This document shows positions 18,157 through 26,540 of a stretch of DNA of 64,000 nt, one piece after another (position 1 is the first letter of the stretch; each line of letters begins with the position of its first letter). The notes under the pieces were generated by a model, which did no database searches, was not told the DNA's origin, and saw only the letters and a program-made list of their open reading frames with translations. The translations under genes were made by a program, and so were the position numbers. The DNA comes from CADEEN01 sp963816315 (GTDB taxonomy: Bacteria; Pseudomonadota; Gammaproteobacteria; Burkholderiales; Burkholderiaceae_C), in assembly GCA_963816315.1 (NCBI GenBank), contig CAWFJZ010000032.1, positions 1 to 64,000 on the forward strand. Direction: 5' to 3'.

Positions 18157-19185
18157 ATGCCCCCTGTTGTCGCCAGCACCGCTGAACAAACCCCGACCGC
18201 CGGCGCGGGCGTGGTCGTCATCGGCCGCAACGAAGGCAGCCGGCTGCTCGACGTGCTGCGCCAATTGCAGCAGCAACCGCGCCCCGTGCTCTATGTCGAT
18301 TCCGGCTCCAGCGACGGCAGCGCGGACAACGTGCAGGCGCTCGGCATCCCGGTATGGCGGCTCGATCCGGGCAAGCCGTTCTCGGCCGCGCGGGCACGCA
18401 ACGAAGGCGCACAGGCGCTGTTGCAGCGGCACCCGAACCTCGCCTACCTGCAGTTCCTCGACGGCGACTGCTTCATGGCGCCGGGCTGGCTCGACGCCGC
18501 CGAGGCCGCGCTGCGCGCCGACCCGCAGTGCGCCCTCGTCCTCGGCCACCAGAGCGAGCAGTACCCGCAAGCGTCGATCTACAACCTGCTGTTCGCGCTC
18601 GAATGGCGCTCGGCCAGCGGCCCGTTGACCAACTTCGGCCACCTGATCGGCAACATGATGGTGCGGCGAGACGTGTTCGAGGCGCTCGGCGGCTTCCGGC
18701 CCGAGGTCATCGCCGGTGAAGACTCGGAGTTCGGCGTGCGCGTCGGCCTGGCCGGCCACGGCGCGCGCAAGTTGGACGTGCCGATGGCCCTGCACGACGC
18801 CAACGTGCACCGCTTCTCGCAATGGTGGCGGCGCGCGGTGCGCGCCGGCCACGCCATCGGCCAGCGCGCGCAGCTGCATGCCGCCGGGCCGCTGCGCGAT
18901 TGCGCCAAGGAGCGCCGCAGCACCTGGTTCTGGGGCCTGATGTCGCTGGCCCTCGTGCTCGCGGCGCCGGCCACCAAGGGCCTGTCGCTGCTGCTGCTGC
19001 TGGCGGGCTGTCTTACACTCGGCTGGCGCATTGCGAAGTTTCGCTTGAGCGTCGGCGACGACCAGCGCGAAGCGCGGCTTTACGCCGCCTTCAACGTGCT
19101 GGCCAAGTACGCCAATGGGCTGGGGCTGCTGAAGTACCACTTCAATCGCATGCGCGGCCGCGTCCGGATCATCGAATACAAATAG
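18157..19185 (+). CDS. Family 2 glycosyltransferase with C-terminal membrane helices
   Basis: A 342-residue GT-A glycosyltransferase. The N-terminal domain reads VVVIGRNEGSRLLDVLRQL, then LYVDSGSSDGSADNV and the metal/nucleotide-sugar site FLDGDCFM. A later GEDSEFGVRVGLAGHG matches the ED motif of GT2 enzymes. Hydrophobic stretches near the end (WFWGLMSLALVLAAP, LSLLLLLAGCLTLGW) suggest membrane anchoring. The start is ATG 18157; a TTG at 18133 is possible but less likely. It precedes the Gfo/Idh-epimerase fusion by 35 bases, which suggests a two-gene unit in surface polysaccharide or glycan synthesis. Confidence 0.82.
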   Translation: MPPVVASTAEQTPTAGAGVVVIGRNEGSRLLDVLRQLQQQPRPVLYVDSGSSDGSADNVQALGIPVWRLDPGKPFSAARARNEGAQALLQRHPNLAYLQFLDGDCFMAPGWLDAAEAALRADPQCALVLGHQSEQYPQASIYNLLFALEWRSASGPLTNFGHLIGNMMVRRDVFEALGGFRPEVIAGEDSEFGVRVGLAGHGARKLDVPMALHDANVHRFSQWWRRAVRAGHAIGQRAQLHAAGPLRDCAKERRSTWFWGLMSLALVLAAPATKGLSLLLLLAGCLTLGWRIAKFRLSVGDDQREARLYAAFNVLAKYANGLGLLKYHFNRMRGRVRIIEYK

Positions 19186-19220
19186 TCAGACGGGGCCGCA
19201 GCAATTCGGTCTTCGCCACC

Positions 19221-21347
19221 ATGACCCAAAAGAAACATCGTGTCGGCTTGCTGGGAGCCGGCTACATCGTCGAGGCGCATGTCAAGGCCGTGCGCGCGCT
19301 GCCGAACGCCACGCTGGCCGCCGTCTGCGACGTTTCCAGAAGCCGCGCCGAAGCCGCCGCCACGAGCCACGGCATCCCCGGCGTCTTCACCTCGGTGCAG
19401 GACATGCTTCGCTCGGGCGTGGACGCGGTGCATGTGCTGGTGCCGCCGCAACTGCACACCGACCTGGCGCGCCAGGTGTTGGAAGGTGGCGCGCACGCAC
19501 TGATCGAAAAGCCGATGGGCACCTCGGCCGCGGCCTGCCACGCGCTGGCCGATCTGGCCGAGGCCCGCGGCCTGCGCCTGGCCGTGAGCCACAACTTCCT
19601 CTTCATGCCGGCCTACGAGCGCCTGCGTGCGCATCTGCGCGACGGCACCATCGGCCGGCTCGACCATGTCTCGCTGCGCTGGCTGTACCCGCTCGGCCTG
19701 GTGCAGTTCGGGCCGTTCAACAACTGGATCCTGCGTGCCGAGCCGAACGTTTTGCTGGAGCTCGGCTCGCACCTGGCCGCGTTTATGGTCGATCTGGTCG
19801 GCATCCCGGAAGAGCTGCACGCGATTGCGTCGAACCCGATCGACCTGCCGGGCGCGCAGCGCGTGTACCGCCATTGGAGCGTGCTGGCGCGCAAGGGGCC
19901 GACGGGGTTGAGCTTCGAGTTGTCGGCGACGCCGGGCCAGGTCGATCGCAGCGTCAGCGTGCGCGGCCTGGCCGCCTGCGCGCGCATGGACTTCGAGCGC
20001 AACACGCTGCTGGTCGAAGAAGCCAAGGTCATCAGCAGCCTGTTCGACGCGCTGCGCCAGGGCCGCGCCAGCGGCGCCGAGATGCGGCGCCAGGCCTGGT
20101 CGAACTTCGGCCGCCAGTTCACCGGCACGCTGAAGAAGGGCTCGCAGGCCAATCCGTTCTACGACAGCGTGGCCAATGCGGTGGCGGCGTTCTACCGCGG
20201 CATCGACGCCGGCGAGCTCGACCCGCGCCTGGACGCGCGCTTCGGCGCGCGCGTGATCGGCGTCTGCGAGCAGATCATGCACAGCGCCGGCGTGGCCGCG
20301 GCCTCGGCCGCCAAAGCCACGCCACCGGCGGTGGCCGCGCCGAAGCCCGCCACCGTGCTCGTCATCGGCGGCACCGGCTTCATCGGCAAGCGCCTCGTGC
20401 GCGCGCTGCTCGCCGCCGGCCGCGGCGTGCGCGTGCTGTCGCGCAGCCGCGCCACTGCCGCCTATGAGCTCGAGGGCCTGCCGGTCGAAGTGGCCGAAGG
20501 CGCGCTGCACGACGCCAAGGCCGTGGCTGCGGCGATGCAGGGCATCGAAGCCGTCTATCACCTCGGCAAGGCCACCGGCCAGCGCTGGCAGGACTACCTC
20601 GAACAAGACGTGGAGCCGACGCGCGTGGTGGCGCAATGCGCCATCGACGCCGGCGTGCGGCGCTTCATCTACACCGGCACGATCGACTCCTACGACTCGG
20701 CGCGCGAGGGCGCCGTGATCGACGGCAACACGCCACTGGACACGCGCATCGACAGCCGCAACCTCTATGCGCGCTCGAAGGCGATGTGCGAGAGCCTGCT
20801 GCAGGCGATGCACCGTGACAAGAAGCTGCCGCTGGTGATCTTCCGCCCCGGCATCGTCATCGGCGAAGGCTGCCCGCCAGCGCATTGGGGCGTGGGCATG
20901 TTCCATTCCGACAGCCGCGTCGAATACTGGGGCGACGGCAACAACAAGCTGCCGCTGGTGCTGGTCGATGACGTGGCGCAGGCGCTGGTGCTGGCGCTCG
21001 ATGCGCCGCAGATCGAAGGCCGCAGCTTCCTGCTCACCGACGAGCCGCTGCTGACGGCGCGCGAGTATGTCGATGCCGTGTCCGAACATTCGCAGACGCG
21101 CATGCGCGCCACGCCGACGCCGATCTGGCGCTTCGCCGCGCTCGACGCCGCCAAGGAGCTGGTCAAACACGCCATCCGCCACCCGAACCGCAAGCGCTGG
21201 AGCCACCACGACTGGGCGTGCCGGCGCCACATCGCGCGCTACGACAGCGCCACGACACGCGAAGCGCTGGGCTGGAAGCCGGCCGGCACGCGCGAAGCCA
21301 TCATCGAAAGAGGCATCGTCGCCGCGGTCAGACGCTATATGCGCTAG
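19221..21347 (+). CDS. Bifunctional Gfo/Idh oxidoreductase - NAD-dependent sugar epimerase fusion
   Basis: A 708-residue fusion. Residues ~1-365 are a Gfo/Idh/MocA oxidoreductase (RVGLLGAGYIVEAHVKAVRAL, HVLVPPQLHTD, LIEKPMGTS). After an Ala/Pro-rich linker (VAAASAAKATPPAVAAPKP), residues ~390-708 form an extended SDR nucleotide-sugar epimerase/dehydratase. That half has the motif VLVIGGTGFIGKRLVRALLAAGRGVRVL, IYTGTIDSYD and the catalytic YARSK. The linker shows this is a real two-domain protein. With the glycosyltransferase just upstream it probably makes a modified sugar nucleotide, oxidised by one half and epimerised or reduced by the other. The substrate is unknown. Confidence 0.82.
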   Translation: MTQKKHRVGLLGAGYIVEAHVKAVRALPNATLAAVCDVSRSRAEAAATSHGIPGVFTSVQDMLRSGVDAVHVLVPPQLHTDLARQVLEGGAHALIEKPMGTSAAACHALADLAEARGLRLAVSHNFLFMPAYERLRAHLRDGTIGRLDHVSLRWLYPLGLVQFGPFNNWILRAEPNVLLELGSHLAAFMVDLVGIPEELHAIASNPIDLPGAQRVYRHWSVLARKGPTGLSFELSATPGQVDRSVSVRGLAACARMDFERNTLLVEEAKVISSLFDALRQGRASGAEMRRQAWSNFGRQFTGTLKKGSQANPFYDSVANAVAAFYRGIDAGELDPRLDARFGARVIGVCEQIMHSAGVAAASAAKATPPAVAAPKPATVLVIGGTGFIGKRLVRALLAAGRGVRVLSRSRATAAYELEGLPVEVAEGALHDAKAVAAAMQGIEAVYHLGKATGQRWQDYLEQDVEPTRVVAQCAIDAGVRRFIYTGTIDSYDSAREGAVIDGNTPLDTRIDSRNLYARSKAMCESLLQAMHRDKKLPLVIFRPGIVIGEGCPPAHWGVGMFHSDSRVEYWGDGNNKLPLVLVDDVAQALVLALDAPQIEGRSFLLTDEPLLTAREYVDAVSEHSQTRMRATPTPIWRFAALDAAKELVKHAIRHPNRKRWSHHDWACRRHIARYDSATTREALGWKPAGTREAIIERGIVAAVRRYMR

Positions 21348-21351
21348 CTGG

Positions 21352-21440
21352 CCCACCCCCGGAGCGGCTGCGCCGCTTCCCCCTCAAGGGGGCGCCGCCA
21401 GCGGCCTGGCAAAGCCAGATCCGCGGCGGCCGCTTGGGAA
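21352..21440. repeat. Dispersed palindromic repeat, copy 3
   Basis: Intergenic GC-rich repeat (GGAGCGGCTGCGCCGCTTCC, then CCCCCTCAAGGGGGCG, then CAGCGGCCTGGC) between the fusion gene and upp. It shares the C-tract/G-tract palindrome with the other copies in the window and may act as an attenuating hairpin after the fusion gene. Confidence 0.55.
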
Positions 21441-21493
21441 GTCACGCGTTGCCTTCGTGTCGGTATGCTCGCTCGGTCTACCAGGAGGCCGCG

Positions 21494-22123
21494 ATGAGCA
21501 TAGTGCATCAACTCAGCCACCCGCTGATCCAGCACAAGCTGACGCTGCTGCGCGAGAAGACGCGCAGCACGAGTGGTTTTCGCACGCTGGTGCGCGAGAT
21601 CGCGCTCTTGATGGCCTACGAGCTGACGCGCGACATGCCGACGCAGGAGCTCGAGATCGAAACGCCGCTGGAGAAGATGCGCGGCACGGCCATCGACGGC
21701 AAGAAGACCGTGCTGGTGCCGATCCTGCGCGCCGGCCTGGGTTTGGTCGAAGGCATGCTCGAAGTGGTGCCGGGCGCGCGCGTCGGCCACATCGGCCTGT
21801 ACCGCGACCACCAAACGCTGGCCGCGGTGGAGTACTACTTCAAGATGCCCGAGCACATGAGCGAGCGCGACGCGATCGTGCTCGACCCGATGCTCGCCAC
21901 CGGCCACTCGGCCGCCGCCGCGGTGACGCGCCTGAAGGCCACGCAGCCGCGCTCGATCCGCTTTGCCTGCCTGCTCGCCGCGCCCGAAGGCCTCTTGCAC
22001 TTTCACCAGCAGCACCCCGACGTGCCGGTGACCACCTGCGCCATCGACCGTTGCCTGAACGAGCGCGGCTACATCCTGCCGGGCCTCGGCGACGCCGGTG
22101 ACCGCATCTTCGGCACCCAATAG
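21494..22123 (+). CDS. upp: Uracil phosphoribosyltransferase
   Basis: Pyrimidine salvage: uracil plus PRPP gives UMP. The 209-residue length is normal. Motifs are HPLIQHKLTLLREKTRSTSGFRTLVREIALLM, PILRAGLGLVEGML, the PRPP loop VLDPMLATGHSAAAA and DRCLNERGYILPGLGDAGDRIFGT. A strong Shine-Dalgarno AGGAGG at 21483-21488 precedes ATG 21494. Confidence 0.96.
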   Translation: MSIVHQLSHPLIQHKLTLLREKTRSTSGFRTLVREIALLMAYELTRDMPTQELEIETPLEKMRGTAIDGKKTVLVPILRAGLGLVEGMLEVVPGARVGHIGLYRDHQTLAAVEYYFKMPEHMSERDAIVLDPMLATGHSAAAAVTRLKATQPRSIRFACLLAAPEGLLHFHQQHPDVPVTTCAIDRCLNERGYILPGLGDAGDRIFGTQ

Positions 22124-22155
22124 AATCGGCCGCATTCCACCACCACAGGTTCGCA

Positions 22156-22773
22156 ATGAAGCTGATCGGCGCCGTCACCAGCCCGTATGTGCGCAAGGTC
22201 CGCGTCGTCATGGCGGAAAAGAAGCTCGACTACCAGTTCGTGCTCGAAGACGTCTGGGCCAACGACGCCATCGTCGCCTCGAACCCGCTGGGCAAGGTGC
22301 CGTGCCTGATCATGGAAGGCGGCGAGGCGGTCTTCGATTCGCGCGTCATCGTCGAGTACGTCGATGCGCTGTCGCCGGTGGGCAAACTCATTCCCGGCTC
22401 GGGCCGCGAGCGCGCCGAGGTGCGGACCTGGGAAGCCTTGGCCGACGGCCTGATGGACGCGGCGCTGCTGGCGCGGCTGGAACAAACCTGGGCCGGGCGC
22501 AGTTCAACCGAGCGCAGCCAGGCCTGGATCGACCGCCAGATGGGCAAGATCGACGCCGCGCTGGCCGCGATGGCCAAGGGCCTCGGCGACAAGCCGTATT
22601 GCTCGGGCATTCACTTGACGCTGGCCGACATCGCCGTCGGCTGCGCGCTCGGTTATCTCGACTTCCGCTTTCCGCAGATCGACTGGCGCAAGCGCCACTT
22701 GTCGTTGGCCGCGCTGGCCGACAAGCTCGAGCAGCGACAGAGCTTCATCGACAGCGCGCCGCCGAGGGCCTAG
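22156..22773 (+). CDS. Glutathione S-transferase family protein
   Basis: A 205-residue GST. The N-terminal thioredoxin-like domain has SPYVRKVRVVMAEKKLDYQFVLEDVW, with SNPLGKVPCLIMEGGEAVFDSRVIVEYVD, where the cis-proline and the glutathione-binding Asp/Ser are found. An all-helical C-terminal domain ends HLTLADIAVGCALGYLDFRFPQIDW, the N-capping box. It resembles YibF/stress GSTs. It is 32 bases after upp and may share its transcript. The stop is the TAG of a CTAG palindrome that also reads as TAG on the other strand. Confidence 0.85.
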   Translation: MKLIGAVTSPYVRKVRVVMAEKKLDYQFVLEDVWANDAIVASNPLGKVPCLIMEGGEAVFDSRVIVEYVDALSPVGKLIPGSGRERAEVRTWEALADGLMDAALLARLEQTWAGRSSTERSQAWIDRQMGKIDAALAAMAKGLGDKPYCSGIHLTLADIAVGCALGYLDFRFPQIDWRKRHLSLAALADKLEQRQSFIDSAPPRA

Positions 22774-24417
22774 AGCAGTCTGCAACTGCCAAGTCTGGCT
22801 GCTCGACTGCGGCCAGTACACGCGATAGACGTTGTGCGGCCAGTCGGCCTCGCCGTGCATCGCCGCCAGCAATGAACCCGGCTTGACGAACGGCAGCAGG
22901 TTCACCAGCAGCCTGACCTCTTGCTCGCCGGTGCGGCGCACGATGTGGCGCGCGCTGATCTCGTTCGGATGCTTCAGCCCGGCGGCCTGCACCATTTCCC
23001 GGAGCGCATCGAGCGTCTGCTCGTGAAAGCGCCACACGCGCTCGGCCTTGCTCGGCACGACCAGCGCCCGCATGCGCTGCGGGTCCTGCGTCGTCACCCC
23101 CGTCGGGCAATGGCCCGTGTGGCAGGCCTGCGCCTGGATGCAGCCGAGCGCGAACATGAAGCCGCGGGCGGCGTTGCACCAGTCGGCGCCGAGCGCCATC
23201 AGGCGCGCGATGTCGAACGAGCTGATGACCTTGCCGGCTGCGCCGAGCTTCACGCGCTGGCGCAGGTTCAGGCCGACGAGCGTGTTGTGCACGAGCAAGA
23301 GGCCTTCTTGCAGCGGTGCGCCGACATGGTCGGTGAACTCCAGCGGCGCCGCGCCGGTGCCGCCCTCGCCGCCGTCGATGACGATGAAGTCCGGCAGCAG
23401 CTGTGTTTCCAGCATCGCCTTGGCCAGCGCGAACCACTCCCAAGGGTGGCCAATGCAGAGCTTGAAGCCGACAGGCTTGCCGCCCGAGAGTTCACGCAAG
23501 CGCGCAATGAACTGCAGCATCTCGACCGGCGTGTTGAACGCGCTGTGACGCGCCGGGCTGATGCAGTCCAGCCCCTCGGGCACGCCGCGCGCCGCGGCAA
23601 TCTCGGCCGTGACCTTGGCCCCCGGCAGCACACCGCCGTGGCCGGGTTTGGCGCCTTGCGACAACTTCAGCTCGATCATCTTGACCTGCGGATCGCGCGC
23701 GTTGTCGGCGAACTTGTCGGCGTTGAACGTGCCGTCGGCACAGCGGCAGCCGAAGTAGCCCGAGCCGATTTCCCAGATCAGATCGCCGCCCTTGGCGCGG
23801 TGGTGCACGCTGATCGAGCCTTCGCCGGTGTCGTGCGCAAAGCCGCCGCGTTTCGCGCCTTCGTTCAACGCCAAGATCGCGTTGGCCGAGAGCGCGCCGA
23901 AGCTCATTGCCGAGATATTGAAGACGCTGGCGCTGTAAGGCTGCGTGCACTGCATGCCGCCGACGGTGATGCGGAAGTCGGCGCTGGCGACGACCGTCGG
24001 CGCGATCGAATGGTTGATCCACTCGTAGCCGGGCTGGCCGACATCGAGCTGCGTGCCGAATGGCCGCTTGTCCTGCTGGCCCTTGCTGCGCTGATAGACG
24101 AGCGAGCGTTGCTGGCGCGAATACGGTGCCGCCTCGCGATCGCTCTCGATGAAGTACTGGCGGATCTCGGGCCGCACAAACTCGAGCAGGAAACGAAAGT
24201 GCCCGATCACCGGGTAGTTGCGCAGCACCGAATGCCGCGTCTGCTGCGTGTCGCGAAAGCCCAGGCCGACGAGGAACAGAAAGAGCAGCGCCCAGAAGCC
24301 GCCGAAACCGAACGCGATCCAGGTGAATGCTGCCAACAGGCCGCACACGGCGCAGAGGAACCAAGCGGCGTAGCGCACGGGGAAATGCGCATCGAGTCGG
24401 GTCAGCCAGTCGTGCAT
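22504..24417 (-). CDS. FMN-binding glutamate synthase family protein
   Basis: Membrane-linked relative of the glutamate synthase large-subunit central domain (GltB2/COG0069 type). The N terminus (ATG 24417) has two hydrophobic helices. Then come FNISAMSFGALSANAILALNEGAKRGGFAHDTGEGSIS, GAKPGHGGVLPGAKV, FIVIDGGEGGTGAAPLEF (FMN-binding) and the cysteine cluster QAQACHTGHCPTGVTTQ. Family similarity ends near YRVYWPQSSSQTWQLQT, about base 22775. The remaining ~88 codons lie antisense to the GST gene and look non-native. A one-base indel just upstream would restore a TAG at about 22770, which is probably the real end. The electron donor and physiological role of this subfamily are not settled. Confidence 0.78.
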   Translation of the reverse strand: MHDWLTRLDAHFPVRYAAWFLCAVCGLLAAFTWIAFGFGGFWALLFLFLVGLGFRDTQQTRHSVLRNYPVIGHFRFLLEFVRPEIRQYFIESDREAAPYSRQQRSLVYQRSKGQQDKRPFGTQLDVGQPGYEWINHSIAPTVVASADFRITVGGMQCTQPYSASVFNISAMSFGALSANAILALNEGAKRGGFAHDTGEGSISVHHRAKGGDLIWEIGSGYFGCRCADGTFNADKFADNARDPQVKMIELKLSQGAKPGHGGVLPGAKVTAEIAAARGVPEGLDCISPARHSAFNTPVEMLQFIARLRELSGGKPVGFKLCIGHPWEWFALAKAMLETQLLPDFIVIDGGEGGTGAAPLEFTDHVGAPLQEGLLLVHNTLVGLNLRQRVKLGAAGKVISSFDIARLMALGADWCNAARGFMFALGCIQAQACHTGHCPTGVTTQDPQRMRALVVPSKAERVWRFHEQTLDALREMVQAAGLKHPNEISARHIVRRTGEQEVRLLVNLLPFVKPGSLLAAMHGEADWPHNVYRVYWPQSSSQTWQLQTALGPRRRAVDEALSLLELVGQRGQRQVALAPVDLRKAEVEITERAADGDVGQRQVNARAIRLVAEALGHRGQRGVDLAHLAVDPGLAALG

Positions 24418-24491
24418 CGCGTGTGTATCTCCTCGGGGCGCGATGGTAGCTGCGCGGGGGCACTGGCTGCTGACGAGCGCGCGCGCTGCGC

Positions 24492-24542
24492 CCGTTCGGA
24501 CTGAGCTCGTCGAAGTCCCTCGGTGCCGAGCGCACGCTCGGC
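24492..24542. terminator. Dispersed repeat half plus GC hairpin after the toxin-antitoxin operon
   Basis: CCGTTCGGACTGAGCTCGTCGAAG (24492-24515) nearly repeats the sequence at 2669-2691. Next to it GCCGAGCG (24525-24532) and CGCTCGGC (24535-24542) form a perfect 8-bp hairpin. It lies directly downstream of the antitoxin stop at 24551, where it could end the minus-strand transcript. Confidence 0.5.
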
Positions 24543-24550
24543 CGTCCGCG

Positions 24551-24907
24551 TCAGGCGACTTGCGCAGCCAGCGGCAGCACGATCTCGACGGCTTCGTAAG
24601 GCACCAAGATCGCAGCATCCTCGTTGCGCTCGATCAGCCCCAGCTGTTCGAGACGCGCGACGTCGGTGTGCACGTTCGAATAGTTCCGGTCTGCCGCCTT
24701 GGCCAGCGCGTACACGCTGCACGGCCCCACTTTGCGCAACGTGTCGAGCAGGTCCAGGCGCGCCGGCGTGAGCTCTGCGAACAGTGAGCGAGCGGACTCA
24801 AAGCTCAAGCGAAAGTCCGGCGTCCGGCCCTGCCGCGCAGCCGATAACTGCTGCCGGGCGGTGCGAACCGCAGAGCCCTTGCGCGCTACTTCGATGATCG
24901 CTTTCAT
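24551..24907 (-). CDS. tumA: Putative antitoxin, TumA-like HTH DNA-binding protein
   Basis: A 118-residue protein. The central winged helix-turn-helix of MarR/ArsR character reads ARLDLLDTLRKVGPCSVYALAKAADRNYSNVHTDVARLEQLGLIER. The N-terminal extension FRLSFESARSLFAELTP is typical of the HVO_A0114-like antitoxin/regulator family. It follows the TumE-like gene with a 3-base gap, the toxin-first order known for TumE/TumA pairs. It should neutralise the toxin and repress the operon. The call rests on family resemblance and gene pairing. Confidence 0.72.
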   Translation of the reverse strand: MKAIIEVARKGSAVRTARQQLSAARQGRTPDFRLSFESARSLFAELTPARLDLLDTLRKVGPCSVYALAKAADRNYSNVHTDVARLEQLGLIERNEDAAILVPYEAVEIVLPLAAQVA

Positions 24908-24910
24908 GGT

Positions 24911-25198
24911 CTAGCTCCAGTTCGCAATGTCGCGTTCAAAGTCATCGAGCAGTTGTTCGATCGTCGAGAAGGCATAGCCGCTCTCCTTCTCACCGACGTG
25001 CCGGTGGTCACCCTTGCCACGCTCGTTGTCGTAGCGAACGCGGCTGGCGCTTTCGGTGCCATAGAACAGCCTGTACTTGTAGTGGTGGGTGCTGGGTGGC
25101 AGCGTTTCGGGCAGCTCCCAGACAACGATCTCAACGATGGTGCCGTCGTCTCGAACTTCCTTGGTGCGAACGAGCAACGTTGCCCTCATGTATTGCAT
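24911..25198 (-). CDS. tumE: Putative toxin, TumE family (DUF6516)
   Basis: A 95-residue protein matching the TumE-type toxin layout: MRATLLVRTKEVRDDGTIVEIVVWELPE, then HHYKYRLFYG, then the signature VRYDNERGKGDHRH, and a C-terminal FSTIEQLLDDFERDI helix. ATG 25198 is used; ATG 25189 (starting MRATLLVR, as in relatives) is equally possible, and neither has a clear Shine-Dalgarno. The molecular target is not evident from sequence. The gene is less GC-rich than the flanking core genes, in line with acquired DNA. Confidence 0.75.
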   Translation of the reverse strand: MQYMRATLLVRTKEVRDDGTIVEIVVWELPETLPPSTHHYKYRLFYGTESASRVRYDNERGKGDHRHVGEKESGYAFSTIEQLLDDFERDIANWS

Positions 25199-25221
25199 GG
25201 TAGCAATACGTCGGCGTATTG
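25191..25221. promoter_or_regulatory. Palindromic operator candidate upstream of the toxin-antitoxin operon
   Basis: Two nested inverted repeats overlap the toxin start. TATTGC (25191-25196) pairs with GCAATA (25203-25208). CAATACG (25204-25210) pairs with CGTATTG (25215-25221) across a 4-base spacer. AT-rich palindromes at the start of the first gene are typical binding sites for autoregulating antitoxins. Confidence 0.55.
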
Positions 25222-25281
25222 TCCATCGGCAGCGAGGCGAGCATCGTCTGGTGAAAGCGTCAAGCCCGTTCGACGGACAAA

Positions 25282-25818
25282 TCAGGCATCGAACGCCACC
25301 TCGGGCGCGGGCACGACTTCCATCCGCGGGCCGTAGCTCGTCATCCAGCGCAGCGTGCGGTTGTGGTGGGCGATGACCTGCTCGGCTCGCAGCGCGCCGT
25401 CGGTGGTGGAGTGCGCGTCGGCAGCGAGGGTGACGTTGTAGCCGAGCGGCAGCGCCTGGCGAACGGTGGTGTCGACGCAGAACTCGGTCTGCAAGCCGCA
25501 GATGACGACGTGAGACACACCTCGGTCCTGCAGCAGTTGGTGAAGGTCCGTGCCGTGGAACGAGTTCGGCGTTCTCTTTCGGACCCTGAGGTCGTCAGCG
25601 GCAGTGACCAAGCCTTCGGCGAGCGCCCAGCCTTCGTGGCCGAATTGCAGTGGGCCGTCATCTTCTTCGTGTTGAATGAGGATCACCGGCAAGCGGGACG
25701 CGCGCGCTCGGCCGCTCAATGCATTGACCTTTTCGATCACGCTGTCGATGCCGAGCGCCGCTTCTTCGCCGGAGCACAGCGCGTGCTGGATGTCGATGAT
25801 CAGCAGGGAGGTGGTCAC
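25282..25818 (-). CDS. Isochorismatase-family cysteine hydrolase
   Basis: A 178-residue cysteine hydrolase. SLLIIDIQHALCSG carries the catalytic Asp. The lysine region is DLRVRKRTPNSFHGTDLHQLL, and VVICGLQTEFCVDTTVRQALPLGY carries the nucleophilic Cys. The chosen start is GTG 25818 (TTSLLIIDIQ), since upstream in-frame sequence belongs to the neighbouring lipoprotein gene and its spacer. Family members hydrolyse amides, nicotinamide or isochorismate; the substrate is unknown here. It is a stand-alone gene on the minus strand. Confidence 0.8.
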   Translation of the reverse strand: MTTSLLIIDIQHALCSGEEAALGIDSVIEKVNALSGRARASRLPVILIQHEEDDGPLQFGHEGWALAEGLVTAADDLRVRKRTPNSFHGTDLHQLLQDRGVSHVVICGLQTEFCVDTTVRQALPLGYNVTLAADAHSTTDGALRAEQVIAHHNRTLRWMTSYGPRMEVVPAPEVAFDA

Positions 25819-25930
25819 GGTGGTTTGGTTGCGAGGCTCAACGAGCGAGGGATTACGCAGCGCTCGGCCACTTGATCGTACCTTGCGGTTCTGCGCAAGA
25901 CGGTCTCGCTGGTGTGCAGCTGCTTTGCCG

Positions 25931-26429
25931 CTACGGAAGCGCAAGGATCTTTTCCTTCTCTGCCTCAAACTCTGCTTGGTGAGAGCGCCGTCGTCGAGGA
26001 GTTTCTTGAGCCTTTCAAGCTGGGCGAACTTGTCGGCGCCACCCGACGGTTGCGCTGCAGACTTTGGCGGCTCCGCGCACTCGAACAGCCATTCGACGCG
26101 AGGAAAGTTGCCAAGCACGTGTGGGGGCGTGGATGCCGTCTCCTGAATTGGACGCACGGCCTTGCCCCGCCGAACGCAGTGTTGCATTGCAATCTCTTCC
26201 ACGCCACCACGAACTGAGGCGACCGAGACGAAGCCCGTTGCGCCCTGCTGAAACGCGCGAAAGACCTCTGCCCCGGGGTCGGCTTGTCGAGCTCAATCAT
26301 CTGCCCTGCGTAGGCCGCGCCAGCAAACTCAGACTTGCTCGTTGCGGCAGCTTGCACTGGAGGCGTGTTTGCGCAGCCAATCAGGCAGATCGCAGTCATG
26401 GCAAACATCGCTGCACATTGTGTTTTCAT
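25931..26429 (-). CDS. SHOCT-domain lipoprotein (two frameshifts)
   Basis: Small lipoprotein rebuilt across two 1-base deletions. It starts MKTQCAAMFAMTAICLIGCANTPP with lipobox LIGC. It runs to ...IELDKPTPG; a base missing from the G-run near 26274 hides the continuation AEVFRAFQQGATGFVSV. Then follow VEEIAMQHCVRRGKAVRPI, NFPRVEWLFECAEPP and the SHOCT helix pair FAQLERLKKLLDDGALTK. A second shift near 25973 restores EFEAEKEKILALP before TAG at 25931-25933. SHOCT domains are oligomerising or targeting modules. The function is unknown. About 166 residues when corrected. Confidence 0.7.
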
Positions 26430-26540
26430 CGTGGTGGCCGAAGTAGCTGGAGGTACTCAACTGTCGCTGACATGCTGTCTTCCGTGTGCAGGGCCGCTCA
26501 AGCGCGTCTGGTGTATGTGTGTCGCGTCTTGCAGAACCAC

